Shown here: positions 34,540 through 46,099 of the stretch, piece by piece | Layout: each line of letters opens with the position of its first letter | Position numbering within the stretch: position 1 is the stretch's first letter | Assembly (NCBI RefSeq): GCF_964355755.1 | Contig: NC_092672.1 | Coordinates: 12,892,501 to 12,956,500, forward strand | Direction of reading: 5' to 3' | Source: Antedon mediterranea | Taxonomy: Eukaryota > Echinodermata > Crinoidea > Comatulida > Antedonidae | DNA: 64,000 nt | The notes under the pieces: generated by a model | Seen by the model: only the letters and a program-made list of their open reading frames with translations | The model's database searches: none | What the model was told of the DNA's origin: nothing | Translations under genes and position numbers: made by a program

Positions 34540-35990
34540 CCCATAACTGGGACCATTTTTAATTCCAAATCAATAATCGAGCCAAAAGAAATAATACCCA
34601 AAGTGGGTAATTATGTCACAGTGAGATTTCCAGGATTTGGTAGACAGAGGGGGATTGTAGGAAAAATCGGAGGTAGGATCAACTAGTAGTAGGCTATACC
34701 AATAGGCCATAGCGACCATTATATTATTTGGTTTGAGTAAATAGTTTTTAATTATTTGACAAAAAACAAGTAAAATAAGCTAGGCTTTTATCAATATCAG
34801 TATCATATTTAATCAATAATAACAGGCCTAATAATATCTACAGGCCTATCATATTACTAGTCTATATTACAGTGCAGCTACTCCAGAGAGTAGTAAACTA
34901 TGCCTATTTAGGCCAGCCTATTTCGTATTTAGGCCTATACAGTTTCAGAATAATGCAGAATGCATTCCTGTACATCTCTGTAAATATAGCTGGCCCTAAT
35001 ATAAACAATGGTTTGCTTAAAGGAGATGAGTTTCTAACACTAGTTGACACTGTCTGTAAATTAAAAAAGGTAAAAAAAAAAGAATTGAAACTGAAAGTGA
35101 GACTTTATAGGCTAGAGGCCAAGGTCGTATGTAGGATATATTTTGAATAAACTCAACTGCTGTAATTTATTACCATGTATTCATATACATCAAATTATTC
35201 CAAAACAGATAACAAAACAGGATACGAAAAGATACATCGTTATTGAATTCTGCTTGATTAAATAATTATTGATGCAATTATTGTTTACTGTATGTGTATA
35301 ATTTATACTTATTATAATATAGGAAAAAAAAAGGAAAAGGTGATCCTGCCTCCGCCACCACCACCTGCTGTGAACAATAAAATACAGAGCGACATATGTG
35401 AAATGATAATTTAATATTCTTATTTAAAAATCTGTAATGTTGTGTAAGGTTGGACTATAATAAGCGGCGCGTAAACCAACCACCTACTAACAGCATTAAT
35501 CATAGGCACACCAGAGTCATCTTAGTTTCTTATTCCAATCAAATTAACTCGCTTAAAATATATTATTAGCCATGCCCAGTACCAGCCCAGGGCGAATTTC
35601 AAATTTAAAAAAACCTTCTCAGTACAATTCCAATCTTTGATACATCATTACCCGAGAAGGCACATATAATTATAACTTCCAATAGATTTATGAGATCTAC
35701 ACAAATAAAGCGGCAACCCTTGCCCTCTTACCACCACGGTCACCACCAGCAGCAGCAGCCGCCGTATGGAAAGAAATTTTCGAAATGGTAATAATGGGGT
35801 TTAAACAAAATTATTTTAATTTATTGTTTAAAGTAAAGTGTTATGTTTGTTGTTATGAAGTTAAAGGAATTACAAGCGAGCCAACAATCAATAAAGGAAC
35901 AATTGGATGGATTTGCTACATGCAAATCCTGTGTAACTCTGCCATGGTTTATCATGTTTTCCTTGTTATATTTTTGCTATAGTGTGGTAG
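34540..35990 (+). other. Candidate exons of an unrecognised gene
   Basis: Several blocks look coding: about 34,545-34,670 (KVGNYVTVRFPGFGRQRGIV, beta-rich, ending at a GTAGG donor), about 34,990-35,065 (LLKGDEFLTLVDTVCKLKKV), about 35,325-35,395 with six consecutive Pro, about 35,705-35,790 (His/Gln-rich, ending at a GTAATA donor) and about 35,866-35,940 (LKELQASQQSIKEQLDGFAT). The order of a small beta domain, low-complexity linkers and a helix recalls the N-terminal parts of DUF4806- or BEN-type proteins, but I could not chain the exons in phase. Confidence 0.28.
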
Positions 35991-36065
35991 AATAATCTTT
36001 TAATCCTTTCTTTGTTGTTAAGACCAAGACTATGTGGTATGCATGGGAGCTTTCTGTTTTTTCTA

Positions 36066-36170
36066 TAGGCCCGTTCATATCGAACTTAGGGCGAGATAAA
36101 TTTACTAGATTAACGAGATGATGTCGCCATAACTTCGATGTGAACGAATTATTAGGGCGAGATGAAGGAA
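36066..36170. repeat. Possible Harbinger-type terminal sequence
   Basis: AGGCCCGTTCATATCGAAC and, about 60 bp on, TTCGATGTGAACGAA form an imperfect inverted pair; TTAGGGCGAGAT occurs twice in direct orientation. GGCCCGTT-like words at the ends of PIF/Harbinger elements, and the Myb/SANT ORF 270 bp downstream, make a terminus plausible. No matching far end was found. Confidence 0.3.
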
Positions 36171-36442
36171 TTTCCTCAACTACGGTCAGTCAAGGCCATC
36201 GCCTCGACGGAATAGTAAATCCACTGGTAAAGCTAGAAAACGATTAAGGTAATTAACACAGCATGAGGCATTCAGAATTGGAGGTCACCAATACACCAAT
36301 CAGATTAAAGCAAATTTCAACTTTGACATATAAACATCAACTTAGCGCTTTATTTCTGAACCACATGTTAACCGAGAGCGACGATCTGTCATATTACTAT
36401 TTTAAAACTTATTTCAATACATCTGTACGTACCGCATTCATC

Positions 36443-39400
36443 ATGTCCGAAAAATTAAAAGCGAAGACAAAAAAGAGGTTTTGTTGGACGTACACTCAAG
36501 AGTTAGACCTCATAGATATCTGGAGAGGGCCAGATTTCAATGAAAAAACTGAGGACAAGCTGTTCCGACAGAAGGCGGCCGTCTACGAAAAAATGGCCGA
36601 ACGGTCAGAGCATAAATCTGTCCGGGATATTTTTATTAGGGGTACGGGGAAGGGGGCAAGTAATGTGGCAAGGGACGATCCCAAGTCTGCGTGCCCTCAT
36701 TATCATTCACTGAACGAAATTCTCGGAGGAAAACATTCAGTGAATCCACCTCCTGGAATGTTGGGCCAGTCCTCCGTACCACCACGTCCACGATCCTCGG
36801 CGTCTACTAGTAGTAGTACTACCTCCAGGAATAGACCTACCAGTAGTAGCTCAGACAGACTCAGGCCTGATGAAGATGAAGGTAAATTTCTATTTATACT
36901 ATGCTATAACTTACTACTACACTCTAGGCCTAACATACTTATCTTTCAATAATTATTAACAATGAAAACTATACTAAAAAACACAATTTTCCTTTATAAC
37001 AAAATTTTGTTATTTACTGTATTTGATTGATAATATTATTGATTTTGTATATCAATAGAAGCCCTTGATCATTGTTGTTGTTGTTGTTGTCAGGGTGCTT
37101 TAAACAGTCCTGGCTTTGTTTGTATCAAACCTGTTAGTAGCGGTAATTATCGCTGTTGGTTTTGATTAAATAAAATATATTTTAAAAAATATATGTAACC
37201 CTCGTTATTATTTGCAGCCCTAAATATCAAATAGTTAGGACTATAATATACACAGTATATATTTTTCTTTGTTTAATTTAATAGGTTTTCCAATTTGTGT
37301 GGTGTGTGACAATGAGTGTGGGAGTCACACTTGCAAGGTATGCCACAAACCCACACACATTATAGAGCCATGCCTTGGAGAACAAGGATCAGAGGAAGGA
37401 TTCGGCTCAGCAGTAACATGCAAGAAGTGTGTTGAAAAAGCTGAAAGTAAGTTTTTCAAAAGATATATACAGTATCACAATTGCAATTTGTAAGTTTTTA
37501 AAGAAATGGTGTTATATTAAATCTATTTAATTCTTATTTTAGTCGCTCTGTGGCAAGATGATGATGACGATGAGTTGGAGAATGCATTTTTTAACTCATG
37601 TCAAGTACCACCTAAGAAAAGAAAAATATGGGGTAAATTTTAACTTTTGTCTTTAAACACCAGTGATTTAATAATTTGTATAAAGAGAAATTCAAAAAAA
37701 ATAATGAAAGTAAATCATGATTGTTCAGCTGAAATAACATTTAATATATGCATTCTTATTTCGCAGTGATAATTTTTAATATTTGATAAAATTAAATCTT
37801 TCATAGGATGATCTGCTGTCAGATGTGGCTTCAACAAGCAGCACTGCCACTTCAACTGAGGGTATATTCAGACTCACGGAGTTACGGTGGAGTTATGTAC
37901 GCGGCGTACATATTTTTGTGTCTGAACCATGCCGCGGATTAGCGTTAGGGAGCTGTTACTCCGCGCCAGTGGCGTTAATAACTCCAGCGGGAGAGGGTAG
38001 ATTTCATAAGGCTAATTTCCATTGATGCATCAGTGATTTCAACCTCCGGTCAACGTCAGCCAATGAAAAGACACGACCGCAATTAGCAGCAGTCTATTCG
38101 CGCGGTTTTTTTTAATAGCAAAACAATATAGCCTATTTCTCGAGCTAGCCTAGATCAACAGCAACATTCGAATTAAAATGAAACGTGTTACATGGAAAAG
38201 TACAGAAGTGTCTGATTTGATTTCATTATGGGGCAGCCCTGAATTTATAGACAAGATAGAAATTAGAAAGCTACTGTAGCGCCGGCAACAAGATGGCCGT
38301 TTTTAAAGAAATTGCATCTAAACTAATATAATATGGGATGAAATATTTTTAAAATTTTACAGCATACAGTACTATATATGAGCCTACTGTCCTAATGTCC
38401 ACAAGAAGCAGAAGACACCTTCACCTTATAATCAATCCGAAAGTGAGTAGTTAGTATTATTTTGTAAATAAAGATACATTTAAAATCTACTCAGGCGAGT
38501 CTATTCTCACAATATACTAGAGATCGACATCTTTGATTACGAACAGTGCAGATTTTGTGACAAGTTACTTCATTAGATATTCTTAGAAAGAGGTATGTCA
38601 ATAAAAAAAAAGAAGAGATATTTTAGACCATAAAGAAACGGAAATTATGAAAGCTGTACAGTAGGTCTGTGTTTGTCACATGCAATTGCAGAATTCAGCA
38701 GGTTTCATATTGATAGTGCCTATATAAATTATTATTATTATAAAAAATAAAATAATAAATAAAAAAAACGTTAGTACATTAAAGTAGACCTTTAATCCAA
38801 CAACAAAATAAAGTTAAACTCAACATTTAATTTGAAAATGTATTATATTACCAGTATAATTCTGTTGAATTAAATTAATAATGAAGTTTGGGATACAATA
38901 GTAAAGAAATTAAATGACAAAATTAGAGGGATAAGAAATAATAAATACAAGTCCTTCTAATCAAAACCAGTTTAGATTTCTGTTACTTTACAAGGAACTC
39001 TTTGTGGGTTAGGATCGGTATAACATTTTGAGATTTTTAGTTATGATGTTCGTTGAAAAACCAGGAACGTGACAGGATCCTCCGATTGGGAGTGCATGTC
39101 AATTAATCATCTGCAGTCATGACAGAAAGTTAGTTTTTTGGATGATATTTAAATCTACTGTAAGAGATCTACAATATCTTCGAATTTGAAATTCTATAGT
39201 CAGTATCTAATTTAACATTTTGTGCATGGTAATATATAGTATATTAAGACACAAGACTATTTTCAGTACTACTGTATTTCACTATAAACTACATCTGCAT
39301 ATTGAATACAATATAATTTATTGCAATTTATTCATCCACAGCAACAGAAAATGAAACAGTTATTGCTGATGGTAAGTTAAACATCATTTACTTGATATTT

Positions 39401-40373
39401 AATGCAACCAAACAATTTGTTGTAAAAAGGTGTTCGAGTCTATTATATGATATAGTCATTGAATAAAATGTAATTTATTGCAATTTATTCATCCACAGCA
39501 ACAGAAAATGAAAATGAAACAGTTATTGCTGATGGTAAGTTAAACATCATTTACTTGATATTTGATGTTATATTTGTTGATATATTAAAAATGTGTATTT
39601 AGTGTGAATCAAAATGTTTATACAGTATTTACTTTTCTTTGTGATATTCTTCACAATGAACATAATTCTTCCACAGCTGAAATTGAAGGTACCATTAGGC
39701 CTCACTAAGTGGTGAGTAACACATTTAGCAAACCTACTTAAATTTATAACAGCAACACATACAATGAATACAATTGTGTTAAAGACGTGACAGGATATGG
39801 AATGACCTATGAGCAATACAGTGTTATAGTGCTTTAAAAAAATAAAATTTAAAAAATTATTTGACAGTTAATTGACCTTAACACAACAATATACACTAGA
39901 CTAAGTTTTTACTCAATAAAGTGTCCTTGTGCATAATTAAATTCAAAGACATTTTTTAAATACTGTAGCAATAGCACATACATTCAAATTAGAGAGTAGG
40001 GAACCCCAAGAAAATGTTTTAACAATTAATGCTTAACTGTTTTTTTTCCCAGAAAAAAATACAGATTTAGCAAACATTTGTTCGGAGATTGGGCATACCA
40101 GTAAGAAAACTGAGTTGAAAGAAGGTAAGATGCAGAGACAAAAATAATTACAACCCTGACAATAATCAAATATTGTTTTGGAAACACAGTTTGTTTAACT
40201 TATTTTCATGCTTGTAAAAATTGCTTCTTTTTTTTCAGGATTTTATGCATTTGAAAAAAATATTAAAAAAGAAAAAGAAGAAAGGGCAATTTATGTACCA
40301 AGTAAAGTGGGTTGGCTTCAAAAAACCTACCTGGGAGCCAGAAGCAAATGTTCCAGAACATTTGAGGATTTAA
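36443..40373 (+). CDS. Myb/SANT - zinc module - chromodomain gene, eight exons
   Basis: Exons: 36443-36881, 37285-37446, 37543-37632, 39342-39371, 39499-39534, 39677-39688, 40053-40124, 40239-40373. All junctions are phase 1 and all internal exons are multiples of three. Exon one holds a Myb/SANT-like domain (FCWTYTQELDLIDIWRG; CPHYHSLNEILGGKHSVNPP) with its middle apparently altered. Exon two is a Cys/His module (ICVVCDNEC, TCKVCHKPTHII, VTCKKC). Exon three is acidic with a basic PPKKRK end that suits a nuclear signal. The last exon is a chromodomain: QFMYQVKWVGFKKPTWEPEA and NVPEHL, aromatic cage residues included, reached only by a one-base shift in an A7 run near 40,255. Chromodomains bind methylated histone tails. 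It may be a host gene, a domesticated one, or a Harbinger-related companion; the frameshift may be decay or an assembly error. Confidence 0.6.
38178..38340 (+). pseudogene. Second Myb/SANT-like N-terminus, frameshifted
   Basis: ATG opens KRVTWKSTEVSDLISLWGSP, the first helix of a Myb/SANT-like domain, then a TAG; a one-base shift gives NKMAVFKEIASKL, the second helix. It lies inside the large third intron of the preceding gene, parallel to that gene's first exon, so it is probably the start of another Harbinger-related copy inserted there. Confidence 0.5.
39301..39562 (+). repeat. Tandem duplication of a microexon with its splice sites
   Basis: About 39,310-39,405 and 39,468-39,562 are near-identical, each holding a polypyrimidine-poor acceptor (TTCATCCACAG), a short exon (30 nt, ATENETVIAD; 36 nt, ATENENETVIAD) and a GTAAGT donor. 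Both exons are phase 1 to 1, so including one, both or none keeps the frame of the chromodomain gene. Confidence 0.75.
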
Positions 40374-42428
40374 ATTTACAAAATGCATTTATAAATGTAC
40401 TTTTCCCTTTATGTTTTTTTTTTCATCTATTTTAAGCTGCTTTTCATGTTAAATTAAATACTATACTGGCCTATTACAATAATTTTCTTCCATCTTTAAG
40501 CAGTGAAGATCTGAAGCGTACGATGTTCGTATGTTACCGCTGTTTACCAACTAGGCCTATACAACTTTTTTTAAGTAATATACAGTATATGCATATTTTT
40601 TACAAAACGTCAACAATTGCAGAGAAAGTGTCTTTTATGTTTAACTTTACAACCAGTTACCAGTATTATACTAATGTCACACAAAAAAGTATCAAAATAT
40701 AAACCAATACTGAGTAATTATGACAATGATCTTCTGCGCTGAGACTATTTGCAGTTAACTGAACACACAAGTTCTCGACATTAGTTTGCATTTAGTAGTC
40801 AGGTTCTGGCACTTTGCCACCTGGATTTTTAGGCCAGGTAGCAATATTTTGGGTTGCTAAAGGCCAAGTGGCAAAATTCCAGGTGACAACAAGCCTATAG
40901 ACCCAATAGGTAATTATCAGGGGTGGTCGGAGGACTATTTTAAGAGGGTTGCCCAAGAATCCAGGGCCATAATAGAAACCAAGCATTTACGCCACAGGTT
41001 TGTAAATTACTACGGAAATTCGGCCTAATTTTACGGACGTAGAGAAATGAAAAAAAAAATACACTGACCGTCGTTAAATTGTGCGCGGTTAATTTTACGC
41101 TGCAGTCAGTCAATTTACATATAGACTCTTCCAACAATGGACTTCTATGACGACGTTAATATGGTTAATATATGCCTATGATGAAGTGGGATCTAAATTT
41201 TAATTTAGTGGCAGAAAAAAACATTTAGTATGAAATTAAGGGTGTTGCCCGGGAAACTGGGGCAACATCCCTGCGTCCGCCCATGATTATTAAGTATATG
41301 CATAAATTATCTTTTTAAACTGGTACTGTACATTTATTTTTTTTAAATGGCAACTTTAATGACTTGTATTTTATGTACTCAAATGGCAGAAATAACAAGA
41401 CAAGGAGGGGTAGTTTGGTATTTTCTTCTTTCTTTCTGTTTATTCCCTCAATTGTTACATGTAGTTTGGTACTACTACTATCTACTATTTTAGCAACCAA
41501 TAAGTTAATGCTAACATAATTTATGATTGTGGGTGGAGGAGAAGCAAAGACCAAATAACAGCGTAACTAAGTGCCATGCTAAATATTATTTTATTGGAAT
41601 ATTTATAGAAAAGATAACGTTATGACGCACCATACTGTACATCTTGGTCTAATAAATAATCATGCAAGGTCTTCGATGCCATTCTAAAACATTTAAAAAA
41701 CAATGTATGATGGTATGAGAACCACCATATTTATAATGTTTAACAATTCGGCAATCAAGTGGTCTCAAACTGCAATAGGCATATGGCCTATTCGGCACCG
41801 AAGAAATTGCATCCGCACCTAGGAAGTTGTTGCTTACGCGTCGTGGGTCTTTTGCAGGTATGACTATTATGAAATGGAGTGGGTAATGCTACAGTAGCTG
41901 GCCTAACATGCCTATACTATAGTTACCCTCCCTCCCCCCCCCCCCCCCCCGGAAAATGGCAACGAAAGTACCCACCACTATGCCTACTGTAGGCCGGGTA
42001 TGTCCAGAGGGACCTCCCCTAGCTAGAGTAGCCTTAGCTTAGCCCTGGCCTAGCCTACTATCCCCTACTACTAGCCTAGATACTGTACTTCCAGGCCTAG
42101 GCGGCTTGTACTGTAGTTAGGGGGTGGGGGCTAGCCTAGGCTAGCCAAAGTACGACGCCTGAATTCGCCGGGTTGGCAATGAAATGGGTAGTAGTTGGTT
42201 CGGGTACGTATTGACCAGCACCCTTCAAATTCAGGCCTAGTTGGGCCTAGAGAGTGTGTGACGCAGCAGGCTAAGCCCCCACCTGCCACGAACTATTTTA
42301 CGTCACTTTTTTTACCTATAAAAATGTGATCTTTTAACAAAAAAATATACTAGATATATAAGTTCAAAATGTAAACATGGAATTTTGAATTTGTTGTGTA
42401 AATTTGTTTTAAATTTAACATTAACATT
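40374..42428. other. No recognisable gene; C17 tract and TAGGCCTA-rich patch
   Basis: C17 at 41934-41950. From about 41,990 to 42,260 GCCTAG/CTAGGC words are very dense and GC content rises. GGCCAGGTAGCAATATTTTG and GGCCAAGTGGCAAAATTCC at about 40,832-40,885 are related repeats. No frame looks coding. Confidence 0.4.
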
Positions 42429-43203
42429 AACATTTTATAAGGTAGGTGTCGACATGGCGTACTTCAAAACATATATTCTTGTTAAGACTTGGCAAGCATT
42501 ATGACGGTCCGACGCTCCATTCCTTTACTTTCATGGACTAAAGACGACACTATTAGTCCGAGATCTGCAGTTACAAAAGAAAACGGAGGCAGCAGCAGAA
42601 ATAACACAACCAAGAAAGGTACATTCCTATTTCTTTTCGTGTTCGGTTGTCGCACATTAACAGTACAATATTTTTTTTTTAATTTAACATTACATAAACT
42701 CCGTACACAAAATGCGGTGAACCACATATATACATGGTAACAGTTACAGAATCGGGTGTCAAGTAATAACATAGTCTAAATGGTAAATGTAATTTGTTGA
42801 TAATAATCAACCAGTATAGTTTTTTTTTTCAAAATTTAGAAACTCATAATTGTTATGAACCATCATAAACCACTCAGTGGATCTAAACAAAAATAAACTA
42901 TTTAAAACTACTTTGAACATGAGAAACAAAAAGAGTTGTACTATCATTATGTTTAAGGATTTGTTAACATTTTATAATGTAGGTGTCGACATGGCGTACT
43001 TCAAAACATGTATTCTTGTTAAGACTTGGCAAGCATTATGACGGTCCGACGCTCCATTCCTTTACTTTCATGGACTAAAGACGACACTATTAGTCCGAGA
43101 TCTGCAGTTACAAAAGAAAACTGAGGCAGCAGCAGAAATAACACAACCACGAAACATTTATTCCTATTTCTTTTCGTGTTCGGCTGTCGCACATTAACAG
43201 TAC
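42429..43203 (+). repeat. Direct repeat of about 238 bp, copies 536 bp apart
   Basis: 42429-42668 and 42965-43203 match closely, running from ACATTTTATAA..GTAGGTGTCGAC to CGCACATTAACAGTA. Each contains the frame SIPLLSWTKDDTISPRSAVT, which looks like a first or second exon and ends at a possible donor in copy one (AAAG|GTACAT). In copy two the sequence at that donor is altered (CACGAAACAT). The product is unknown; it may be the N-terminal exon of the gene whose next exon begins at about 43,254. Confidence 0.65.
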
Positions 43204-43253
43204 TGTATAGTAACATAAAAAAAGAAGATGAAATATTTCCATCAGTTTTTTAG

Positions 43254-43470
43254 GGTGCCGAGGAGGCAGTTGTTCAAGATAGTGATGTTTCAATTTCAGA
43301 TGATAATTTAGACGATTTGTCCGATTCAACTGTTGAATCACCTATGCCATTGCAAGACAATCTAGCTTTCTGGGCAGTACAAACGTGTTCCTCATGCTGC
43401 CATCCGCGATTTGTTGAAAATGCATACCAACAAGCAACCAATATCATTGTCAAATACCAAACAATAACAA
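43254..43470 (+). pseudogene. Exon of a transposon-associated gene, frameshifted
   Basis: After a TTTTTTAG acceptor the frame is acidic (VQDSDVSISDDNLDDLSDST) then reads QDNLAFWAVQ; a one-base shift continues VPHAAIRDLLKMH. The W-A-x(4)-I/V-x-H-x-A-x(2)-D-L-L pattern is one I associate with uncharacterised invertebrate proteins encoded near mobile DNA. The catalytic part is absent. Confidence 0.4.
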
Positions 43471-43479
43471 TTTTAGTTT

Positions 43480-43990
43480 AGAAAAGTTATTTGTTGCTTA
43501 AAATATGTTAGGAAATTAAGCCAATTGGAAGCAGAATCAGTAACAAATCTTATATTTAGACTAAGACAACAGGCCGACTTGTGTGATTTTAGCACAGAAA
43601 TAGATAACAACATCAAAGATAAACTGATTGATGGATGTACGTCAGAAAAGCTACAGAAAGTGTTATTATAAAAAGGTAACGACTTGACTCTACCAAAGGC
43701 AGTCAACATAGCAAACTCCTTTGAGCTCGTGCAGAAACAGTCTTAGACTATGGCAACGGGTAGTACTAGTAGAACAAGTAATGTACATGCAGTTAATCGT
43801 ACAAATCAAAGAGGTGCATCGAATGACAGCATTAGTGGTAGTGGCAAGTATTTTAAGCATAAATATAACCACAACAGTAGCAACAGAATAGAAATGCATG
43901 TTATAGGTGTGGAAGACATGACATGAAGTCATTCAGTTCTGAAACATCAAAATGTGTATGTAAATTAAAATCAGTTTGTGTTTGGTCTGT
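43480..43990 (+). pseudogene. Gypsy-type Gag relic
   Basis: RKLSQLEAESVTNLIFRLRQ, NNIKDKLIDGCTSEKLQKVL and LTLPKAVNIANSFE form the C-terminal capsid part of a Ty3/Gypsy Gag, followed by a Ser/Asn-rich stretch and CYRCGRHDM, the first half of a zinc knuckle. Stops break it at about 43,670 and 43,745. It is distinct in sequence from the Gags at 10.3 and 16.7 kb. Confidence 0.62.
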
Positions 43991-44342
43991 GGTCCAATTA
44001 CATGTAAAAATAACTAAAGCTGTCCTACACAAATGTTACAGGTTTCACATACACACATAATTACATTACTTTTTTTCTAACAGATAGTTGGTTCTTGTAT
44101 GGGGTTAACAGGGACCGAGATGAGATGATGGGATGTCATAAGAAAATTTAATGGAGGTGCAAGGGAAATAATAGAAAGGCTTCCTTTACTAATGAAAAGT
44201 GAACATGTAAATAATGATTTTGTGTCAAATTCAAATCCACATTGATTTAGGGTTACTTTTGTATCATGTGGCATTGACAAATGTTATATTCAATGGTTTC
44301 ATTCAACGGATAAAACAAAATTCATAAATTTTTCTCTTGCAG

Positions 44343-44480
44343 GAGGACATGGATCAAGACATAGAAGCACCAAAGCTATTCTTGAATACCACAGGGCAAT
44401 GGGTAGAATCCTGCATTTTCTGCAATGAAAATGTTTTTAAAGTCAAAGGGCAGTTATCTGATGCTATCTATATGTTTATG
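44343..44480 (+). CDS. Isolated exon, unknown product
   Basis: An exon of 46 codons lies in phase 0 between a TTGCAG acceptor and a GTAATT donor: DMDQDIEAPKLFLNTTGQWV, then CIFCNENVFKVKGQLSDAI. One CxxC could be half of a zinc site. No neighbouring exon could be joined with confidence. Confidence 0.35.
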
Positions 44481-45049
44481 GTAATTTATTATGTTTTCGA
44501 TTTACATTATCTGACACAGTATCAGATATTAGGTATTTTTCAATACTGGATTTTAAAAGATAAAAAAATACTATAATAAGCTTTCCATAAAGTCAACACA
44601 ATGTTGGAAGCTGTATATTAAACTCGACTTCCTTATTAATTGAAAATGTTATAGTTGATATTATTATACAGTTGTATTATCATACAATGTATCTTGTATG
44701 TTATTATGAAAAGGTAATATTTCATTTTATATTGGTAGAAAATAAATAATTTAAATGCTTTTGATTAAAATATCACTTTCGTCCGTTTTGTTCTTAATTA
44801 ATGATGTCAATCTGATACACACCACACCAAAAGACACCACATTTGTAAGCCCTTGTTTGCTAAATATTTCAAGTAAGCATGTATTCTTTATTGTATATAC
44901 CACAGCAAATACATTGCTAACCTCTTTTATGCTAAACGCAAAACACATAAAACAGGCTAAACACTTGAAAGATAAGCATATTTTTCTTCTAAATGCCAAA
45001 GTAAAAACACAAAATGAAACTAAACACATTAGTGCTAAATAAGCCTAAG

Positions 45050-45085
45050 CACATAGAATGCTAAACATGTTTAGCATTCTATGTG
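45050..45085. repeat. 36-bp perfect palindrome
   Basis: The 18-base arm CACATAGAATGCTAAACA is followed without a spacer by its exact complement. It could form a cruciform. GAATGCTAA/TTAGCATTC words then continue through the minisatellite that follows, so the palindrome appears to be the inversion point of that repeat family. Confidence 0.85.
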
Positions 45086-45289
45086 TCCCCTTACCAAAGG
45101 AGAATGCTTAGCCTTCGCTAACCATTCACTAGGCATTCGAATGCTAATTTACAGGTAATTTTTAGAATTTAGGCATTCATTCTTAAAACCACTTAATCGG
45201 AATGCTAAGAAAAGTTTCCAAGCATTCTTTAGGAATGCTTACAAGAGTCAATAAGCATTCAGAAGCTATCCCGAAGCTATCCCGAATAA

Positions 45290-45600
45290 TAGTGTGAATG
45301 CTAAGTTCATTGGTAGCATTCAGGGAGATATTTTGAATGGTAGTGTGAATGCTAAGATCATTGGTAGCATTCAGGAAGAGATTTTGAATGGTAGTGTGAA
45401 TGCCAAGATCATTGGTAGCATTCAGGGAGATATTCTGAATGGTATTGTGAATGCTAAGAACATTGGTAGCATTCAGGGAGATATTTTGAATGGTAGTGTG
45501 AATGCTAAGAACATTGGTAGCATTCAGGGAGATATGTTGAATGGTAGTGTGAATGCTAAGATCATTGGTAGCATTCAGGAAGAGATTTTGAATGGTAAAC
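45290..45600. repeat. 60-bp minisatellite x 5
   Basis: Units contain GTGAATGCTAAGATCATTGG, TAGCATTCAGGGAGATATTT and TGAATGGTA. Because the unit is 60 bp, both strands stay open: NAKIIGSIQGDILNG repeats on plus and a Leu/Asn/Thr-rich repeat on minus. With no splice sites or flanking exons I treat both as by-products. Confidence 0.85.
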
Positions 45601-45689
45601 AGGGAAATAATTGAATGCTCAACCAATCAGATCAATCCTCACCAACTGCCAAAAAAACAACAACCAATTCAAATTTAAGCATAGTGGCC

Positions 45690-46075
45690 AAATCTGGCAT
45701 AATTATGCCGCCTGGCATAATTTTGACCCATCTGGCATCTGGCATTTATGCTAGGCATAATTTTAGGAAATCTGGCATAATCTGAAAAACGCAAACATAC
45801 AACATATTCACCACGATTTAGCATATTATCTGGCATAATTGCGAAAAAATCTGGCATAATTTGTACACAATCTAGCATAATTTGGCTGAAAACCCGAAGA
45901 GCTTTTTTTTTTTTTTTTTTTTTTTTTGGCTTTCCACCTTTGTGGTACATAAAACATACACATAAACCGCCCTCTTATTCACTATTATTTTGGTGCACTT
46001 TTAGCCTTAATTGTGTCTGGCATAATTTTGTGCTGCAACCTAGCATAATTTCATTTCGCTCGCTGGCCACACTGA
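45690..46075. repeat. CTGGCATAATT-rich block with T25 tract
   Basis: TCTGGCATAAT(T) recurs about ten times at irregular spacing, on both sides of a 25-nt T tract (45903-45927). Irregular spacing argues against a simple satellite; it may be the inside of a retroposed element with its tail. Confidence 0.6.
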
Positions 46076-46099
46076 ATTCAAGAGACCAATGGCTAGAGA

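Noticed and set aside
37807-37864. Extra exon (DDLLSDVASTSSTATSTE) of the chromodomain gene
   Set aside because: Its start phase does not match the preceding exon (joining gives an immediate stop), so it was left out of the gene model although its donor and composition are plausible.
45183-45626. 147-codon minus-strand frame as a gene
   Set aside because: It is the complement of the 60-bp minisatellite, whose plus strand is open as well.
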